DNA from: Rallus limicola | Taxonomy: Eukaryota; Chordata; Aves; Gruiformes; Rallidae | Assembly: GCA_022605955.1 (NCBI GenBank) | Contig: JAKCOZ010000007.1 | Span: 17,466,001 to 17,530,000, forward strand | Direction: 5' to 3' | Length of the DNA: 64,000 nt | In this document: one piece after another, positions 25,926 through 39,243 of the stretch | How the letters are laid out: every line of letters begins with the position of its first letter | Position numbering within the stretch: the stretch's first letter is position 1 | Notes under the pieces: generated by a model | What the model saw: only the letters and a program-made list of their open reading frames with translations | Database searches by the model: none | Told to the model about the DNA's origin: nothing | Program-made: the position numbers and the translations under genes

Positions 25926-27055
25926 TCTAGGATCCTGTTTCCAGTTCTCTTGCATGGCTTGTACTTCCTGCTTCCAGGCTATATCACTTTGCTTGTGCCT
26001 GCAATTTAATGGACTTTGTTTCGCTGATCCCAGCTTACCAAGGAGTCCAGATGGTCCTGTACAGCTGCCTGCCTTTTCATTATTTACCCTCCTCCCTCTC
26101 CTTGTGTCATTTGCAAATATATCCACTCCAAACTGTGATTTTATATTTACTTCTAGATCACTGATGAAAACATTGAATAACATCAGACTGTACATCAATC
26201 CCAAGGGAGTCCTGCGAGAAACACTCTTATTCAGCTATGGTTTTCCATTGATAACTATGTTAATTAGCTAGTTTTAAATCTATTTAATTTTCAGTGCATT
26301 AAAAATGTACTGCCATTCTAATTTTTTCACTAAGAATGCTTTGTGAATGCCTTAGAGAGGTCTAAGTATATTATCTTCTTGCAGCTGCTTCTATCAACTC
26401 AAATTTTAACCTCTTGAAGTAATGAAATTGAGTTTATTTAACAGATCCTAATGTCTTATGAAATCTTATTGACTGGCATTAATTATACTGCTTTTGTTAG
26501 TTCTCAAACATCTGTTTTTAAGTTACCTTTCTCTCAATTACTTTGGCACCGATGTTAGACTATCCTTGAACAGTGCATGTGCACGTTTCCAAATTTACAT
26601 AATCTTAAAAATTCTTCAGTCTCCTGAAGTTCCAAAGATTTTTTAGAAATTAACTTTAAAATTCAACATCCAAGTTTTTTGTGTGGTTGCAAGTTGTGCA
26701 GGCCTAAGGACTGAATACGTCTTAGAAGCTGGTAGTTCATTGTCTGGAAAGTTAAAAAAGCCATTCTTCCCCTTCTTCTCATTCTGTAATGAAGTACAGA
26801 AACATTTATTAAGGATGTTACCTTTTCTGCCTCTTAAAAATTTCCCAGTCTTCATCTATTAGTAAGCCTAGATCATCTCTATAATTTCTTTTGTTCCTAA
26901 TGAGCTTAATGAACAATTTCTTACAGCCTTTAACCTTGCTAGCAACGATTCTACCTGACATGTTTTTCTTTCCCATTTAATTTTCTCCACTATGTATCCT
27001 CTAATTTATAGTGACTGAAACTTTCTCTCCATTTTTATTCTGGTTTCTTGAGGAG
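25926..27055 (-). mobile_element. Ancient, heavily eroded CR1/L3-type LINE, - strand
   Basis: Much more diverged than the other copies. On the - strand the frame at 25920-26204 holds a recognisable reverse transcriptase remnant: LMLFNVFISDLE (residues 7-18) followed by FANDT (residues 30-34), corresponding to the FNIFINDL…FADDTK block of CR1/L3 elements. On the + strand, phrases such as TCATTTGCAAATATATCCAC, GATCACTGATGAAAACATTG and TTTTGTTCCTAATGAGCTTAA match, in order, the complement of a vertebrate CR1/L3 pol region as I remember it. The boundaries are approximate. It is probably older than the avian CR1 subfamilies in this window. Confidence 0.75.
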
Positions 27056-28664
27056 CAGGTTGAAGCAATCAGTGTATGCATGAGTGTGCTTGCCTGGCAC
27101 CAACAAACTTCTGTACTGCAGAAATTTTCACAAAGGATGAATCATTAGTAATTAAATTCTTGTGTATGTGTGCCATTACAAATGAGAAAAGGTAGCCAGG
27201 AGAAGGGACAGAAGAAACTGTTTAGTGCCTCCCTAGAGAAAAAGTTGCTGCCACCTCCTGTTAGAAACTTTGTAATTGCTGTCCTTAGTTTAAACTAAAC
27301 TAGAAGAAAGACCACAAGGAAGGCAGGAGAAGGGAAAGAGTCCCTTCTGTATCCCTTCACAGTTTCTCTCCTTCACTTGAAGAACCCTAGCTCTGGAACA
27401 AAACAACTCCTTAACTCATTAACCCCTGAAACTCTACATGCCACTTACTTAAACCCTCCCCAGCCTTTCTCCCCAACTTGCTCAATACTTCCTCTGTCTT
27501 CTTCAGAACAGTATCATAAAATTGTATTTTCCCTCACTGAGAAGACTTTCCTGTGTTCTTAAAATGCACAACCTCTCCATCTGCATCAGAAAGGCAAGGA
27601 AAGTTGCTCACACACTCAAAGGGCTGCTATGACATGAAGTAGAGAAGTAGTGTGTGCAAATTACAGAGATTATTGTCCGATTCCATTGTGCATTTCCACT
27701 ACTTGGATTTCTCTGCAGCTTTGGTCCAGCAAGACACGATTAACTTAAAATGCATGAGTAGTCTCATTAAACTCAATAAAAGTACTCACATGCTTACTAT
27801 GCATTTAAGTAGTTTGCTGAATCAGCATTAAAATAAGAAGCAATCCATAGACCTCTCCACTTCTCATATATTAAAGTTTGGGAAAGGGAGGAGGCTTTAA
27901 TATAAAAAGCTGAAAAAAACCCCAATCTATTCATCAGATCAAAAATCTTTTCTTATGCAATAGATTTGAAATGCAAAGGTTTGATTTATTTGATAGGCAA
28001 TGTATTAAACAAGTGCAGATGTATGAGTCTATTTACATTATTCTGGTTTTATATTATGCACATTACGATGTTGACTAATAGTATCTCTCAACAGCATTTT
28101 CAAGTCATCGAGGTTACATCTGCTTGTATTGATCTTGTATACATTACTGTGGCACCTCTTCTGTTGCACTTGTGCTTTCTAAATTCTTCCAATGCATAAC
28201 ATGAGGTGAGAGAAATTCAATCAAGAGGAGTCAGAAGAAGTCAGGGAAGGATATGTAAATGTATGAAATTTGTGTTAATGTTTCTTGTTTTTAAGCAATC
28301 GTCTGCCTTCACTTGTTATTTCAGTGCATCTCTGAAACATGCAGTATTTTAAAAACCTTTTAGTTCTTATAAAGAAGAATATATATAGCACTAAGAGTTA
28401 AAGCCTTTCTCAGAACCTGAAAAGGATTCAGAGCCAAAGAAAGCATTAGGTTTGTGTAAAACAGACTGCACAGTATCGTGCTTTTTATTATCTGCGACCC
28501 ACTCGTTAAAGTTTGTCCTGCTACATCACATTACTGAGGCTGTGAATAGCACAATAACTAATCTCTCTGACAGAGTTTGTCTTTGAATTCAGTACTTGCA
28601 TTTTGAGTCCTATTAATAGCAGGGAAATACATATGTGGTCCTGGTTTTGAGTGCTGCCAACAGT
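27056..28664. other. Unannotated intron 3 sequence
   Basis: AT-rich sequence between two LINE copies with no repeat family or gene I can name. The open frames at 27377-27562 and 27966-28199 show no domain. Confidence 0.55.
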
Positions 28665-29790
28665 AAATCATAGACACATAGGATCAGCTAGTGCCAAGAC
28701 CCTGCCATGGACAGGGAAACCCTCTAGACCATGTTGCCCAAAGCCCCATCCAGCCTGGGCTTGAAGAGTGCCCAGGAGGGAGGGGGCAGCCACAGTTTCT
28801 CTGGGCAGCCTGTGCCAGTGCCTCATCACTCTCATTGTAAAGAATTTCTTCCTAATGTTTAACCTAAACCTACCCTCCTGCAGCTTAAGGCCATTACCTC
28901 TTGTTCTATCACTACATTCCTTTGTAAACAGTCTCTCCCCAGCTTTCCTGTAGGACCCTTCAGGTACTGAACAGCTGCTATAAGGTCTACCCAGAGCCTT
29001 CTTTTCTCCAGGCTGAACAAGCCCAAGTCTCTGACCATGTCTTCACAGAAGAGGCACTCCAGCCCTCTGATCAACTATGTGGCCCTCCTCTGGATTCACT
29101 CCAGCAGCTTCATGTCTTTTCTCAACTGAGGACCAGAGCTGGATGTAGTACTCAACATGGTCTCATAAGAGCAGAGCAAAGAGGTAGAACCACCTCCTTT
29201 GACCTGCTGGTCATGTACTTGATGCACCCCAGGGTATGTTGGCTTTCTGGGCTGCAAGTGGACATTGGCAACTCCACCAACAACCCCAAGTCCTTCCCCT
29301 CAGAGCTGCTCTCAATCCATTCTCCACCCAGCCTGTAGTTATGTTTGGGATTACTCTGACCTATGGCAGGACGTTGCACTTGCCCTTGTTAAACTTCATG
29401 CAGTTAACATGGTCCCACCTCTCAAGTCCGTGAGAATCCTTCTGCGTCCCACCCCTCCAGGTCTCGATCACACCACACAGACTGGTCTTGTGGGAAAACT
29501 TGCTGAGTCTGCACTTGATTCCACTGTTCATGTCTCTGACAAGGATGTTAAACATCACCAGTACCAATACTGACCCCTGAGGAACGCCTGTCATCACTGG
29601 TCTCCACGTGGACATTGAGCTGTTGACTGGAACTCTTTGAGTGTGACCATCCAGAAAATTCCTTATCTATTGAGAGGTCCATGTATCAAATCCATGTCTT
29701 TAGACACAAGGATGTCATATGGGACAATGTCAAATGTCCAGGTAGATAGCATCAGTTGCTCTGTTCTTATTCACCAACAGTAAGATTGTG
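28665..29790 (-). mobile_element. CR1 LINE, older copy, - strand
   Basis: The 3' terminus is a decayed octamer repeat (AATCATAGACACATAGGA) at 28665. The 3' UTR follows, then reverse transcriptase remnants on the - strand. The frame at 29361-29615 contains GVPQGSVL (residues 10-17), the conserved RT turn that is missing from the 21.1-kb copy, and a degraded FSHKT in place of FADDT. Multiple frameshifts and stops are present. CR1 similarity reaches at least the segment near 29700-29780 that corresponds to the YLDL…KAFD region. It is clearly more diverged than the 16.4- and 21.1-kb copies. Confidence 0.9.
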
Positions 29791-32700
29791 TATCAAATAA
29801 GTATGAGTTAATATTTCTCAGGGCTGTGTTCTGTATTTCTAACAGAATTATCACTCCCTTTTACTTGAAATTCCATTTACCTTAATAGATTATTTTATCA
29901 GCCTGTTGAGTGGCTGTTTAATTCAGGTTGTACTGTAGATGAAAAGCTGGAGCTTATGAGTTACAAATAAACTCATAAGTATTACATAAAAATATTACAT
30001 AAAACTTTTTACCTCATTTATTTAAGGGAAAACATATGTGAAAAGTAACCTTAAAGGAGAGGTGAGGTTTTATTTCCTATTCTCAGGCTGACAGTGATGT
30101 AAAGCTAACTTGATACTGACAATGGGTTTTAGGGATGTGGTCACAAACTTCACACAGGTCTCTTATGGAAGAGGATGGAGTTTCTCCTTTGAAGATTCTG
30201 TTTCAGTGGAAATGCTGGGAAGGAAACTGTCTCTCTGTGAGTCTCGCTGCCTCTCCAGAGGCATCATCTGTGTATTGAGTAATTCCACTATGCCTTTCCA
30301 TAAAAAGATCATACTGAATCCCATCAGTAGAACAAGATCTCTTATGTTGTACATACAAGTATCCATGAGGTACTACTATACAAAGATAGTCCAAAACACT
30401 GTTTGTATTTATTTGGTATTTGAAAGAAACTGGCCACTTAAGGCTTGATGGAGTCCTAAAATGTATTACAGGTCTTTGGTACCAGTATAGGCTTGCAGTC
30501 TTAGAATCAAGAAGTAAAAGTCAAATACAACGTGTGTATTTAGTAAAAAAGCAGACTAGAGGTTACTGAAATCAATGATTCTCAATATTGCACAAACATT
30601 GAATGATATGCATGAATAATTTAAGGCTGTTTTCTTAAATGTGCAGAAGTCAAGTTATCCTTGCAGTGAGATTCATTGTAAATCGCCAGCAATTTACTCT
30701 GTTTCTGAAAACCACAGGCAGCAATTTAGAGACAAGATTAGACCTCTTACTGTACACGTGTGACATTTTCTTGATTTAAACTGTCATTCTGAAAAGCTGT
30801 TAACTGACAGCCGGAGTTTGGAATGAGGTTATAAAGTTTACTGAAGGACTCCTTACGACTGAGGTTGAGCTATATTTCTGCTCGGGTAGAGAAGAGCACG
30901 TAGACCTCCTACTGCAACTAAAGTATGTATGTGTGCAAATTGGCACTTTCAAGAGAAATTATACATGATCTTTTTAGACATTCATGTGCTTCAGTGGTGT
31001 ATGGTGCTGTGTTGACATTTTACATCTCATAAACACAGCAATGTATTTCCAAAATACCTTCTTTCTTCTGAGGTATGTCAGAAATTCTGACTGTAAGTGC
31101 TACAGATGGCTGGCAGTACAGCAATAGGCATAAGCTTCATAATTTTTGTCTGCGCTCTGTAAGTGATATTTATCAAAGTAGTTTCTGAAGATGATCTGAA
31201 TTATTCCAGAGTATGACTTTGGACCAGGTAGGGGGGAAGGGGTAGTATTCATCTGGATTTACTTTTTTTTTTTTTTTAATTATCAGCTAAACTGGAGGTC
31301 TTTCTATCAACCCAGTTCCTATTATATTTCCATAACAAGTAGACATGCAGTGTTTGACCCAAAGACTGTATTACATCACTGTCTTTACCTTCTCTTTAAC
31401 ATCAGCTGTGTGAATCAGGGGCACCTTAGAGCTGATAAGCACTTGTGTAACAAGCTGGTGGTAGCAAGCAGCACTGGAAATGTGTTGTAAACCTAGCAGA
31501 GTTTGGAGTAAAAAGAGAATGGGCCTCTTTGTCCACCAGAAAAACTACAGTTGTCACAGGTAGGTGACAGTTTGGTCTTCTGAGAACTAGGTGATTATAC
31601 TCCCTAGTGCTCCTGAAGGAAGTGAAAGGTTTCAGCCATTACACATCTCAGGTAACACATCTTAGCTGCTGGCAGTGGATTCAGGTTTGTTTATGTGGAA
31701 TGAATAGATATTGTTGCTGTATTATAACAGTGAATTAAATGTTTCATATGCACTCTGTTGGTATTCGTAGATGTGTATCAGCATTCACAGATGGGTTGGG
31801 TGCTTGCCTGGGATTCCTCTGCTTTTTTCAGTCATGCCAGGTGGGGTTGTCTTTCTAAAATTCTGCATTTGTGAAGTACTTGATGAGGCAAAAAAAAGCA
31901 AGGGTTAAGGAAGTAATCAGTTCTCTTTCCCCTTATGCTTCAACAGTTTTGTAGGAAATACGCATTAAACCAGAGGGAAAAAATAAAATGAAGTGAATTA
32001 TCCTTCAGTAAATAAAAATCTGACTTCAGAGGAGACCTGGATTATTCATTGTACTGGACTAGAAAGAGTGTTGAAAAAATAGCATTTTAACATCTGGGTA
32101 TCTAATTGTCCCCAGCCAACACTTTTGTCACTTTCCCACTAGCAAAAAGTCCCTAGTCTCTTCTTTATAGAAAAGACAAAACCTTACAGCAAAATGCCTT
32201 GCTGTGACATTTTACTTACACATCTTTGATTTATAATTCAGTCCCTGTGCCCAAACTGTATAGGTGCATATGCACAGAAAGGCTCCTTTTCCAACTTGCT
32301 TCATTACAAGCTCCCTTCTTAATTTCTGTAAGGTAGATGTACTGTCCACATAGTTCTCTTTCCTTTGGTGGAACATTATTCAAGTCTGTCTGCATGAGAC
32401 CTTGTGGCAGAGATTGTGAAGTGGCAGAGATCATGACGCAAATGGTAATGCACAGTGCTGCTGTTGTGAAATCTTCTGCCTCACGTGTAAGTACATGAAT
32501 TCACCTCACTGAGTGCTGATACAAATTCTTCAGTCTCCCAGGGAATTCAGCAATGCTGCTTTGTGGATAAGCAAGGCAAGAGTAAACTCTGCCTAAAGCT
32601 GTCCTAGAATATGTTTTTTTATTCCTTGCGTCTCAAATCAGCCCACTCCAAATTAAGATAGTCTTTCATCTTTGCTTTATCTGAATGCCAACCTTCACCC

Positions 32701-35207
32701 AATTTTTTTAAAAAATGAAAGCTATGACAGTTCTTTAATAAAGCACTGGTTTTCTTTCCCCTTTCAAGTTCCATGGATAAGAACAGAAATGTTAGAACTT
32801 CATCACAGGAATTAAAAAATGAAGTGGTCAGTGAATACAAATTAATATTAGCCCATTAGTCTGGTATTACGTGAGTTATTTCATAAATCAGATCAATATT
32901 GTACAAGCTGGTTCCAAGTGGCCTGTGAAATCTTTCCTCAGCTTTTGATTTTTCAGAAATGTGAAAGGCAGCTTTAAATTAGCTCTGTAGTAGTAATTAT
33001 TTTACCAGCCAGACCTCAGGCATGGAAGATATGGGCTGCATGTTGCTCACAAGGTCATAAGATCTTACCCTATAACAAAAACATTGCTTTAAATTATGGG
33101 GCAGGAACACAGTTCCTTTGCCATATTCTTTTCTTTAAAAAAAAAACCAACCCAAAATCAAACAACTTTCTCATATGAGAAGTGACTGAATGCAACTTTC
33201 TACCTTTTAAACCGTTATACACAAGTTCTCTTTCCAGTGTTGAATTTAAACAATGCAGGCTACCAAATAATCATTTTTTGTAAACATATTTTAGAACTAA
33301 TATTAAATACTTTGTTCTGATGTGCGAGCTCATTTAGTTGTCTCTGATGCTCTACCAACGTTAGTCCCTCCAAATAACCATCCCTGGGTCGTTTGCTGTT
33401 GGTCTCCCTCTGATTTCATTCAATGCCTTATGCTGTTCTTGGCCATCGAACATCAACAAACAAATGGTCTTTAAGCAGGTAGTTAAAAGCACCAAATAGC
33501 CCCACAAAAGAACAATAAGCCAGAAACAATCTTAAATTGCTATTGGCCTTTGTCAAGTACCTGGTCTTAAACAGCAGTCTGATTAAAAACTTTATTTAGA
33601 AGACTTGGCTTTAAAAAAAATAATGATTGCAGCATTATGGCTGAACAGATCCTAAAAATAGGGTTGATTATTCTTTTATGTTACTCATTTTGTATATGCA
33701 CCGCATCTGGTTTGGATATGAGGAAGGTGCGTGAATGACTATGTTTTTAAAATAACCTGGAACTCCTGGCTCCAAAATGGTCTGTAATGAAAAATAATCT
33801 TGCAAAGAAACATTGTTTTTTAGTTTCATTAGCATTTTAAGTGAAAATACGTCAAAACAGTGTAATTGAAACGACAATAAATCACAGGAGAGACAAAATT
33901 AATAATTAGTGACTTGTTCGAAGATCCATGGATTACTGGATGCATTAAGAAACTGAGTAACATCTCAGGGTATGCTCTATCGATGGAATATCTAAGTCCT
34001 GATTTAAAACGTTCTGGGACACGTCATTTATAAACTGTTGTTGCTGCCAGTTTCTGACATTTTGGCTTGTTTTATCTTTGTTCTTTTTAGGAAATGTAAG
34101 GAGAACCTTGTTTTATCTGCTCCCACAAAAAGAATAGTAATGGAACAAGTGACTTTTTTGAAAACTCAGTTTTTTAAAAAACACTTTCTGCTATCTGTGG
34201 ATTTCTGTTTGAGTATGGCAGGCAACATCTTCCCTTAAAATCTCTGAGTGCTTTCAGCCCTGTCATTTTATCGCCAATTTTTATATTGGAAAATGTAAGC
34301 TGCTTTGACATCTAGCTATCAAAAAAATTTTTGAGGCATGAGTCACCTGGGGTCAATTCACTAGGGAAAATGCTTTTTAATGAACAAAGAAGGTGGAAAA
34401 TTGCTGAAACAGATGAAAAAGCATATTCTTAAAATCTCAGTAGTTTGAAGTTAAAAAATATTTCAGAAAATAACCAAGGCAGTTTAAGATGGATTTATGG
34501 AATATGTTGTAATGAACTAATTAAGTAATTTTGTCGTGTGTGGCCTTTGACCATTTTGTGTAAATTCATGGGTTCTGCTATGAAAATGGGAGAGAATATT
34601 ATGAGTGACAAGCAGGAGGTAGTAGTTGTGTACACTCCACATGAGGGTGAACAAAGGATGTTGTGGTTTGAATTTCGCTTGTTATTGTCTTAGTCAAAAC
34701 CTCCATTGCTCATTCTCTCCCATCAGCAGTCTTTGTACACAGTATAGGAGCACATGTCCCCAGAGAGGGAGAACACTATAAATTCACTATTCTTTTTGCA
34801 AGTGTCAGCACTTCTATGTGAATCTGATTCAACAGTAAATTTAAACAAATAATATTGACATTTTCTACATAAATATCAAGCCTCATAGTGCATTATGAAA
34901 AGGAGAGAAAGATCAAGAAACTGTATGATATGCATAAGCAAATCTCCAGTATGTTTCAGCTGGAATGGGTTTGTGAAGGGTTAAGGGACCATGACCTCAA
35001 GCTTGCAAGATACTCTTCTCTAGAGTTCTTCCTAAATCATAGAGTAATTCCTAACCTAATTCCTAATTATGTCTTGATGGTTCTTGTTCAGAGTCAATGT
35101 TTTTGGAGGGAGTAATTAATTAGTTATGTATTGTACAGGCATGATAAACTAGTATTTGGAGAGGTTAGTGTTTAATTTTTTTTATAAAAAACATAATGTT
35201 TACTTGT
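29791..35207. other. Unannotated intron 3 sequence, 5.4 kb
   Basis: No CR1, LTR or DNA-transposon signature seen. A T run near 31263-31279 and an A run near 33138-33148 are simple sequence. The 112-codon frame at 30110-30448 and its antisense frames (30163-30366, 30203-30394) have no domain. Possible conserved noncoding elements cannot be assessed without alignment. Confidence 0.55.
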
Positions 35208-35437
35208 AGAATAGAATATTTCAGTTGTAAAGGACCTACAACAATCCAAACCAGTCCAGCTGGCTGACCAGTTCAGGGCTGACCCAAACTTAAAGCATGT
35301 TGTTAAGGACATTGTCTTTGGGGCATTGAACACCTCTGGCAGCCTATTCCAGTGTCTGACCTCTCAGTAAAATAGTGCTTCCTAATGTCATGTCTGAACC
35401 TACCCTGACACAGCTTTGAACCATTCCCATTTGTACA
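35208..35437 (-). mobile_element. CR1 LINE 3'-end fragment, older subfamily, - strand
   Basis: Begins with AGAATAGAATATTTCAGTTG and continues through CCTACAACAATCCAAACCAG, CAGCCTATTCCAGTG and TTCCTAATGTCATGTCTGAACC. These are the complement of the CR1 3' UTR in order. There is no RT sequence. Its wording differs from the CR1-F-like copies and suggests an older subfamily. Confidence 0.85.
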
Positions 35438-36862
35438 AGGAAAACAAAAATAACTTTAAAGAACAAACAAAGAAACAAACAGAGCCCTGATAGTTTGTTC
35501 CATAATCCGATTTACTTGTATCAATGGGACAAAGTGCCTTCACTTCACGGGCAAATCAACATGTATGAAACATAGAGAGAAATTATTTCTGAATTTGAAC
35601 TTTCTTGTGGTCATTATATCAAACATTTGTGGATATAAGTAACTGAGAGCAAGAAGCTGATAATTTATTCATAATCTTAATTTTTAAAAGTATATTATTT
35701 CTAGAAATTTTTTAGTAACTTATTAAAGTGAATGTTTCTGTGGCTGTTGTGGAAATTTTCATTCTCAATTCTGATAAAGTTAGAGAAAATTAATTTAGTT
35801 TTATAAGATAGCTTGCAATTTTCTTATTTTATTCAAGCCAGTTTGCTGATTCAGACTACCTTTCAAGTTTACGTTATTGGAAGAACCTCTCCGTTATCTT
35901 CTTGTTTTAGTCTTCTTACAATAAACTTCATCTGGCAGATCTCCATCTACATGGACAGTTGAGTATTCAAGCGGGCTTTATAGAGGTGCCCGTTTTAGAG
36001 TTGTTCCTTTTTTACTCTTTAGAGAGATAAAGAAAATGGCTTTTTCTTCTTTCTTTATTGTTGATTCTCTCAAAGTACTTAAACTCTCCTATCTTGATGA
36101 AGGAAAACATTTGCAGTTTCAGTATTTCAGGCCCTGGTGTTTAATATGTCATTATTTTCTTTAATAAAAGCTTACAGGATCTTTAATACCCTTATCCACA
36201 CATCTCCATTTGAATTACAGCTTTTCATTAATTACTGTACAAGCCAGCTGTACACAATGTCTTTTATATCAGGAAGTGGTGTATACAATTGCATAAAAAT
36301 AAAGGCTTTTCTGGGACATATTAAGCAGTAACCCTACTACTCTTATGGCTGGAAGAGGGTAAAAAATATAATTTTAATTTTCCCTGTTCCCCTCAGAACG
36401 CATAAATCTTGACCATTCCCCAACCATCAAGCTACTGACAGACCAATCCATATAGAAAGTATGGATGTATCAAACAGTGGTCTTAGTAAGGCTGACACTT
36501 ACTTACTTTTTTTCAGGTCAATGATTAAAGTAATGAAAGATGCCAGTTAGTCATTTGAGAACCACAAGATACATTTACCTGAAAGGTCAGGTAAATGGAG
36601 GAGCTGACGCAGAAAGCTCTGAGGTTGGGAATTAATTCCAGTGAGTTTCTTGGTATTGATTACACAGATTGCAAGTGCTCATTTGTAGGCCAGAAAGCAG
36701 ATACATCTCTTTCCAGGCCATTTGTCTCCCTTTGTTTCTTAATTAATATCACAGATTTGAAAACTGGTGGTAATGAAATTGGCCTGTTAATTAGGCTAAG
36801 CAGTAAGATTTTGATATCTTAGTTTTTTTCAATTGCAGTTAACGGCAGTCTTGTTAAAATTT

Positions 36863-36934
36863 ATACTTGTTTTCCTTTTGCAAAGTTGTAATTGAAATAT
36901 ACTTCTTTTCCTTTTGTAAAGTTGTAATTGAAAT
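36863..36934. repeat. 36-bp tandem duplication
   Basis: Units at 36863-36898 and 36899-36934 are adjacent and differ at only two positions (G/C and C/T). Both contain AAAGTTGTAATTGAAAT. It appears to be a recent local duplication. Confidence 0.92.
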
Positions 36935-37085
36935 AGTTATACTGATGTAAGGAATAAACATCTTATCCATTGTAACATTACATTTCAGAGAATAACACTG
37001 ACTTGCAAATCTTGGGTTTTTTTCTGGACGTCTTGACCCTTCTGCTTTTTACAATTAACATCTTACATGGAAAAAACCTTGGTGA

Positions 37086-37108
37086 TTTTTTTATTTTATT
37101 TTATTTTG
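37086..37108. repeat. (TTTTA)n microsatellite
   Basis: A short run of TTTTA units. Confidence 0.8.
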
Positions 37109-37611
37109 AAAATCTGGCAATATATTGCTTGATGTAAAATATTGTATCATGATACTTTGATGCAACTTGCCTTGTTTCCTGTTTTCTCTGATAATTGTGT
37201 AGGTTTTCCAGAACAATGGAAGACATGTTTTATTTCTTTTTAAGATTAAAAAAAGTAAAAGCATAGCCAAAATATTAGGACAAGGACACCAATGAAATAT
37301 ATACTTGGGCTTTTTGGTAAGTGTTTTGTGAAGAAGATGTTCTGTTTGGTATAAATTAATTTTCTGGTTTGACCTTCGCCTTCAATTAGAAGACAAAATA
37401 TATTTTTATTTCTAATGGGTTGTGACTTCACGTTAAAAGTAAATAACATCCATTTGCTTCATGTTGAATTCTGAAGAAGTTATCACTAGAAATCAATGAT
37501 GAAATCCCATATGTGTTGATATTTATTCTGTGTCCTGTACGCAGGCCTTGCAGTTCACAGATTCAGTCACATATGCTTTCATTGCCTCCTCATATTTTCA
37601 TCATTTTTAGG

Positions 37612-37786
37612 CACTGGCACACGTTAGCCAGAGACGTTGTGGAAGCCCCATCCCTGAAGGTGTTTAAGGCCATGTTGGAGGGGACTTTGGGCAACCTGGT
37701 CTTAGTGACGTTATCCCTGCACATGGTAGGGAGCGTGGAACTAGATCTTTGAGATTCTTTCCAATCCAAAGCATTCTATGATTTTA
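37612..37786 (+). mobile_element. CR1 LINE 3'-end fragment, + strand
   Basis: The typical 3' UTR reads GGCACTGGCACACGTTAGCC, GACGTTGTGGAAGCCCCATC and GGGCAACCTGGTCTTAGTG, then CCAATCCAAAGCATTCTATG, ending in a single octamer. It is a 5'-truncated copy of about 175 bp with no RT sequence. Confidence 0.92.
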
Positions 37787-39243
37787 ACACATCTTTATTG
37801 GAACAAATTATATTTATATTAAATAGATGAAAAGCATAGGTCAGGAAACAGGGGTGGATTTATTGGGAGTGTAAATGATCCCTCTGTAGTCTTAAGGTCA
37901 GAAAATGTTTTCACATCATGAAATGTTATTGCAAATTTTAGATCTCCCTTGGGAGACATGGAATTAGGCAGGTGCAGTAGGCATAATTAACATGCACAGA
38001 CAAAGTAAATGCATATGTTGTCCTCCCTTTTTTTTTTCCCCTTTCTGTGCTATTGTGATCTTCCTCAGGGAAAAGTCCAGGATCCTGTGTTATTTTAAGG
38101 TAACTGAAAGGGGTAGAAAATATTGTTGGAACCTGAGCATCTACATAAAGTACTCAGAATAAAGGAATCTGTTAGAAAATGCTTTTATGAAATCTGTGAA
38201 TAATCTTTCACAACCTGTACACTCATGTATACTCAAAAAAATATTATATATATCAACTCACTTGATGAAATGAGATACTTACTCTCCTTGAACAACTAAA
38301 GAATTGGTTTGCATTCTTTGCTCTCATTTTCTGAAAAAAGATGTGAATATCTCTGTCCCTCACATCTGATATTTAAATTGTTTTAAAGCTGCTATAGCAG
38401 GCATTGCACACTAGTTTCATCCCTAATGATTTCTACTTCTCTGTTGTACGTTACATTACTTTTTCTGTACATTTACAACAAACAGTAGAACTCAGAAAAC
38501 TTTAATTATATCTCATAGTTGCCTGCCAAAGTAACTTTGCTAATTGAAAATTTCATCTCAGTGGCATTGCTCTTCCCATTTTTAATAAATCTTGACAGAT
38601 TTCACAGTTTCTGGTTTTGATTCATTCTTCTTTCCTCAGGGTTTTCTGAAGATTTTTTCCTATTTCAAGCACATTGTAACACAACGATGCTGTTGGATAA
38701 ATCTGGCAAATGAATTAGTTGTGGCCCACGCAATGAAATACACATCCAGTTGTTATTTCTTAGGCCAGCAATGTGAAGCAAATATCTCAAAGAATACCAA
38801 AAAGTCCAGGAACAAATAGTGCCCAGTGATGCATCCTGTTAAAGATGGTTCCATTCTCTGAGCTAAGACTTTATAGGGTTCTGAATTAAGAAAAGGGGAC
38901 ATAAAAGATAGAGTCACTGTATGCAGTCTTTTCAGTAACCTCTCATATAATCTCTTTCATAAACTAATCAATTTATTACATATAATTTTACTGCATAAAA
39001 CACTGTTGTTTTATTTTGCCATGTCATATTTGATCCACGTATCACATAATCATTTGCAGTTGCAAATTCTGGATTTGGATAACATGATGGACTTTTCTTG
39101 ACACTAAGCATTTTTTATCATCTTAAGAAAACCCCTTAACCATCCTGTCTTTTTTTTTGTTCTCTTTTCCTACACTTCAGTGTTGTAACTGCCTTATTGT
39201 ACAGACACTCTTACCCAAGACGTCTGCTTTATAAATTCATGAT
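37787..39243. other. Unannotated intron 3 sequence
   Basis: AT-rich sequence with no repeat or gene recognised. The open frame at 38592-38819 has no domain. Confidence 0.55.

Larger units (their letters stand above)
35438..37611. other. Unannotated intron 3 sequence
   Basis: AT-rich sequence with a 36-bp tandem duplication (36863-36934) and a TTTTA microsatellite (37086-37108). No coding frame or larger repeat is recognised. Confidence 0.55.

Noticed and set aside
30110..30448. A 112-codon + strand frame
   Set aside because: No domain, overlapping antisense frames of similar length and no repeat or splice evidence.
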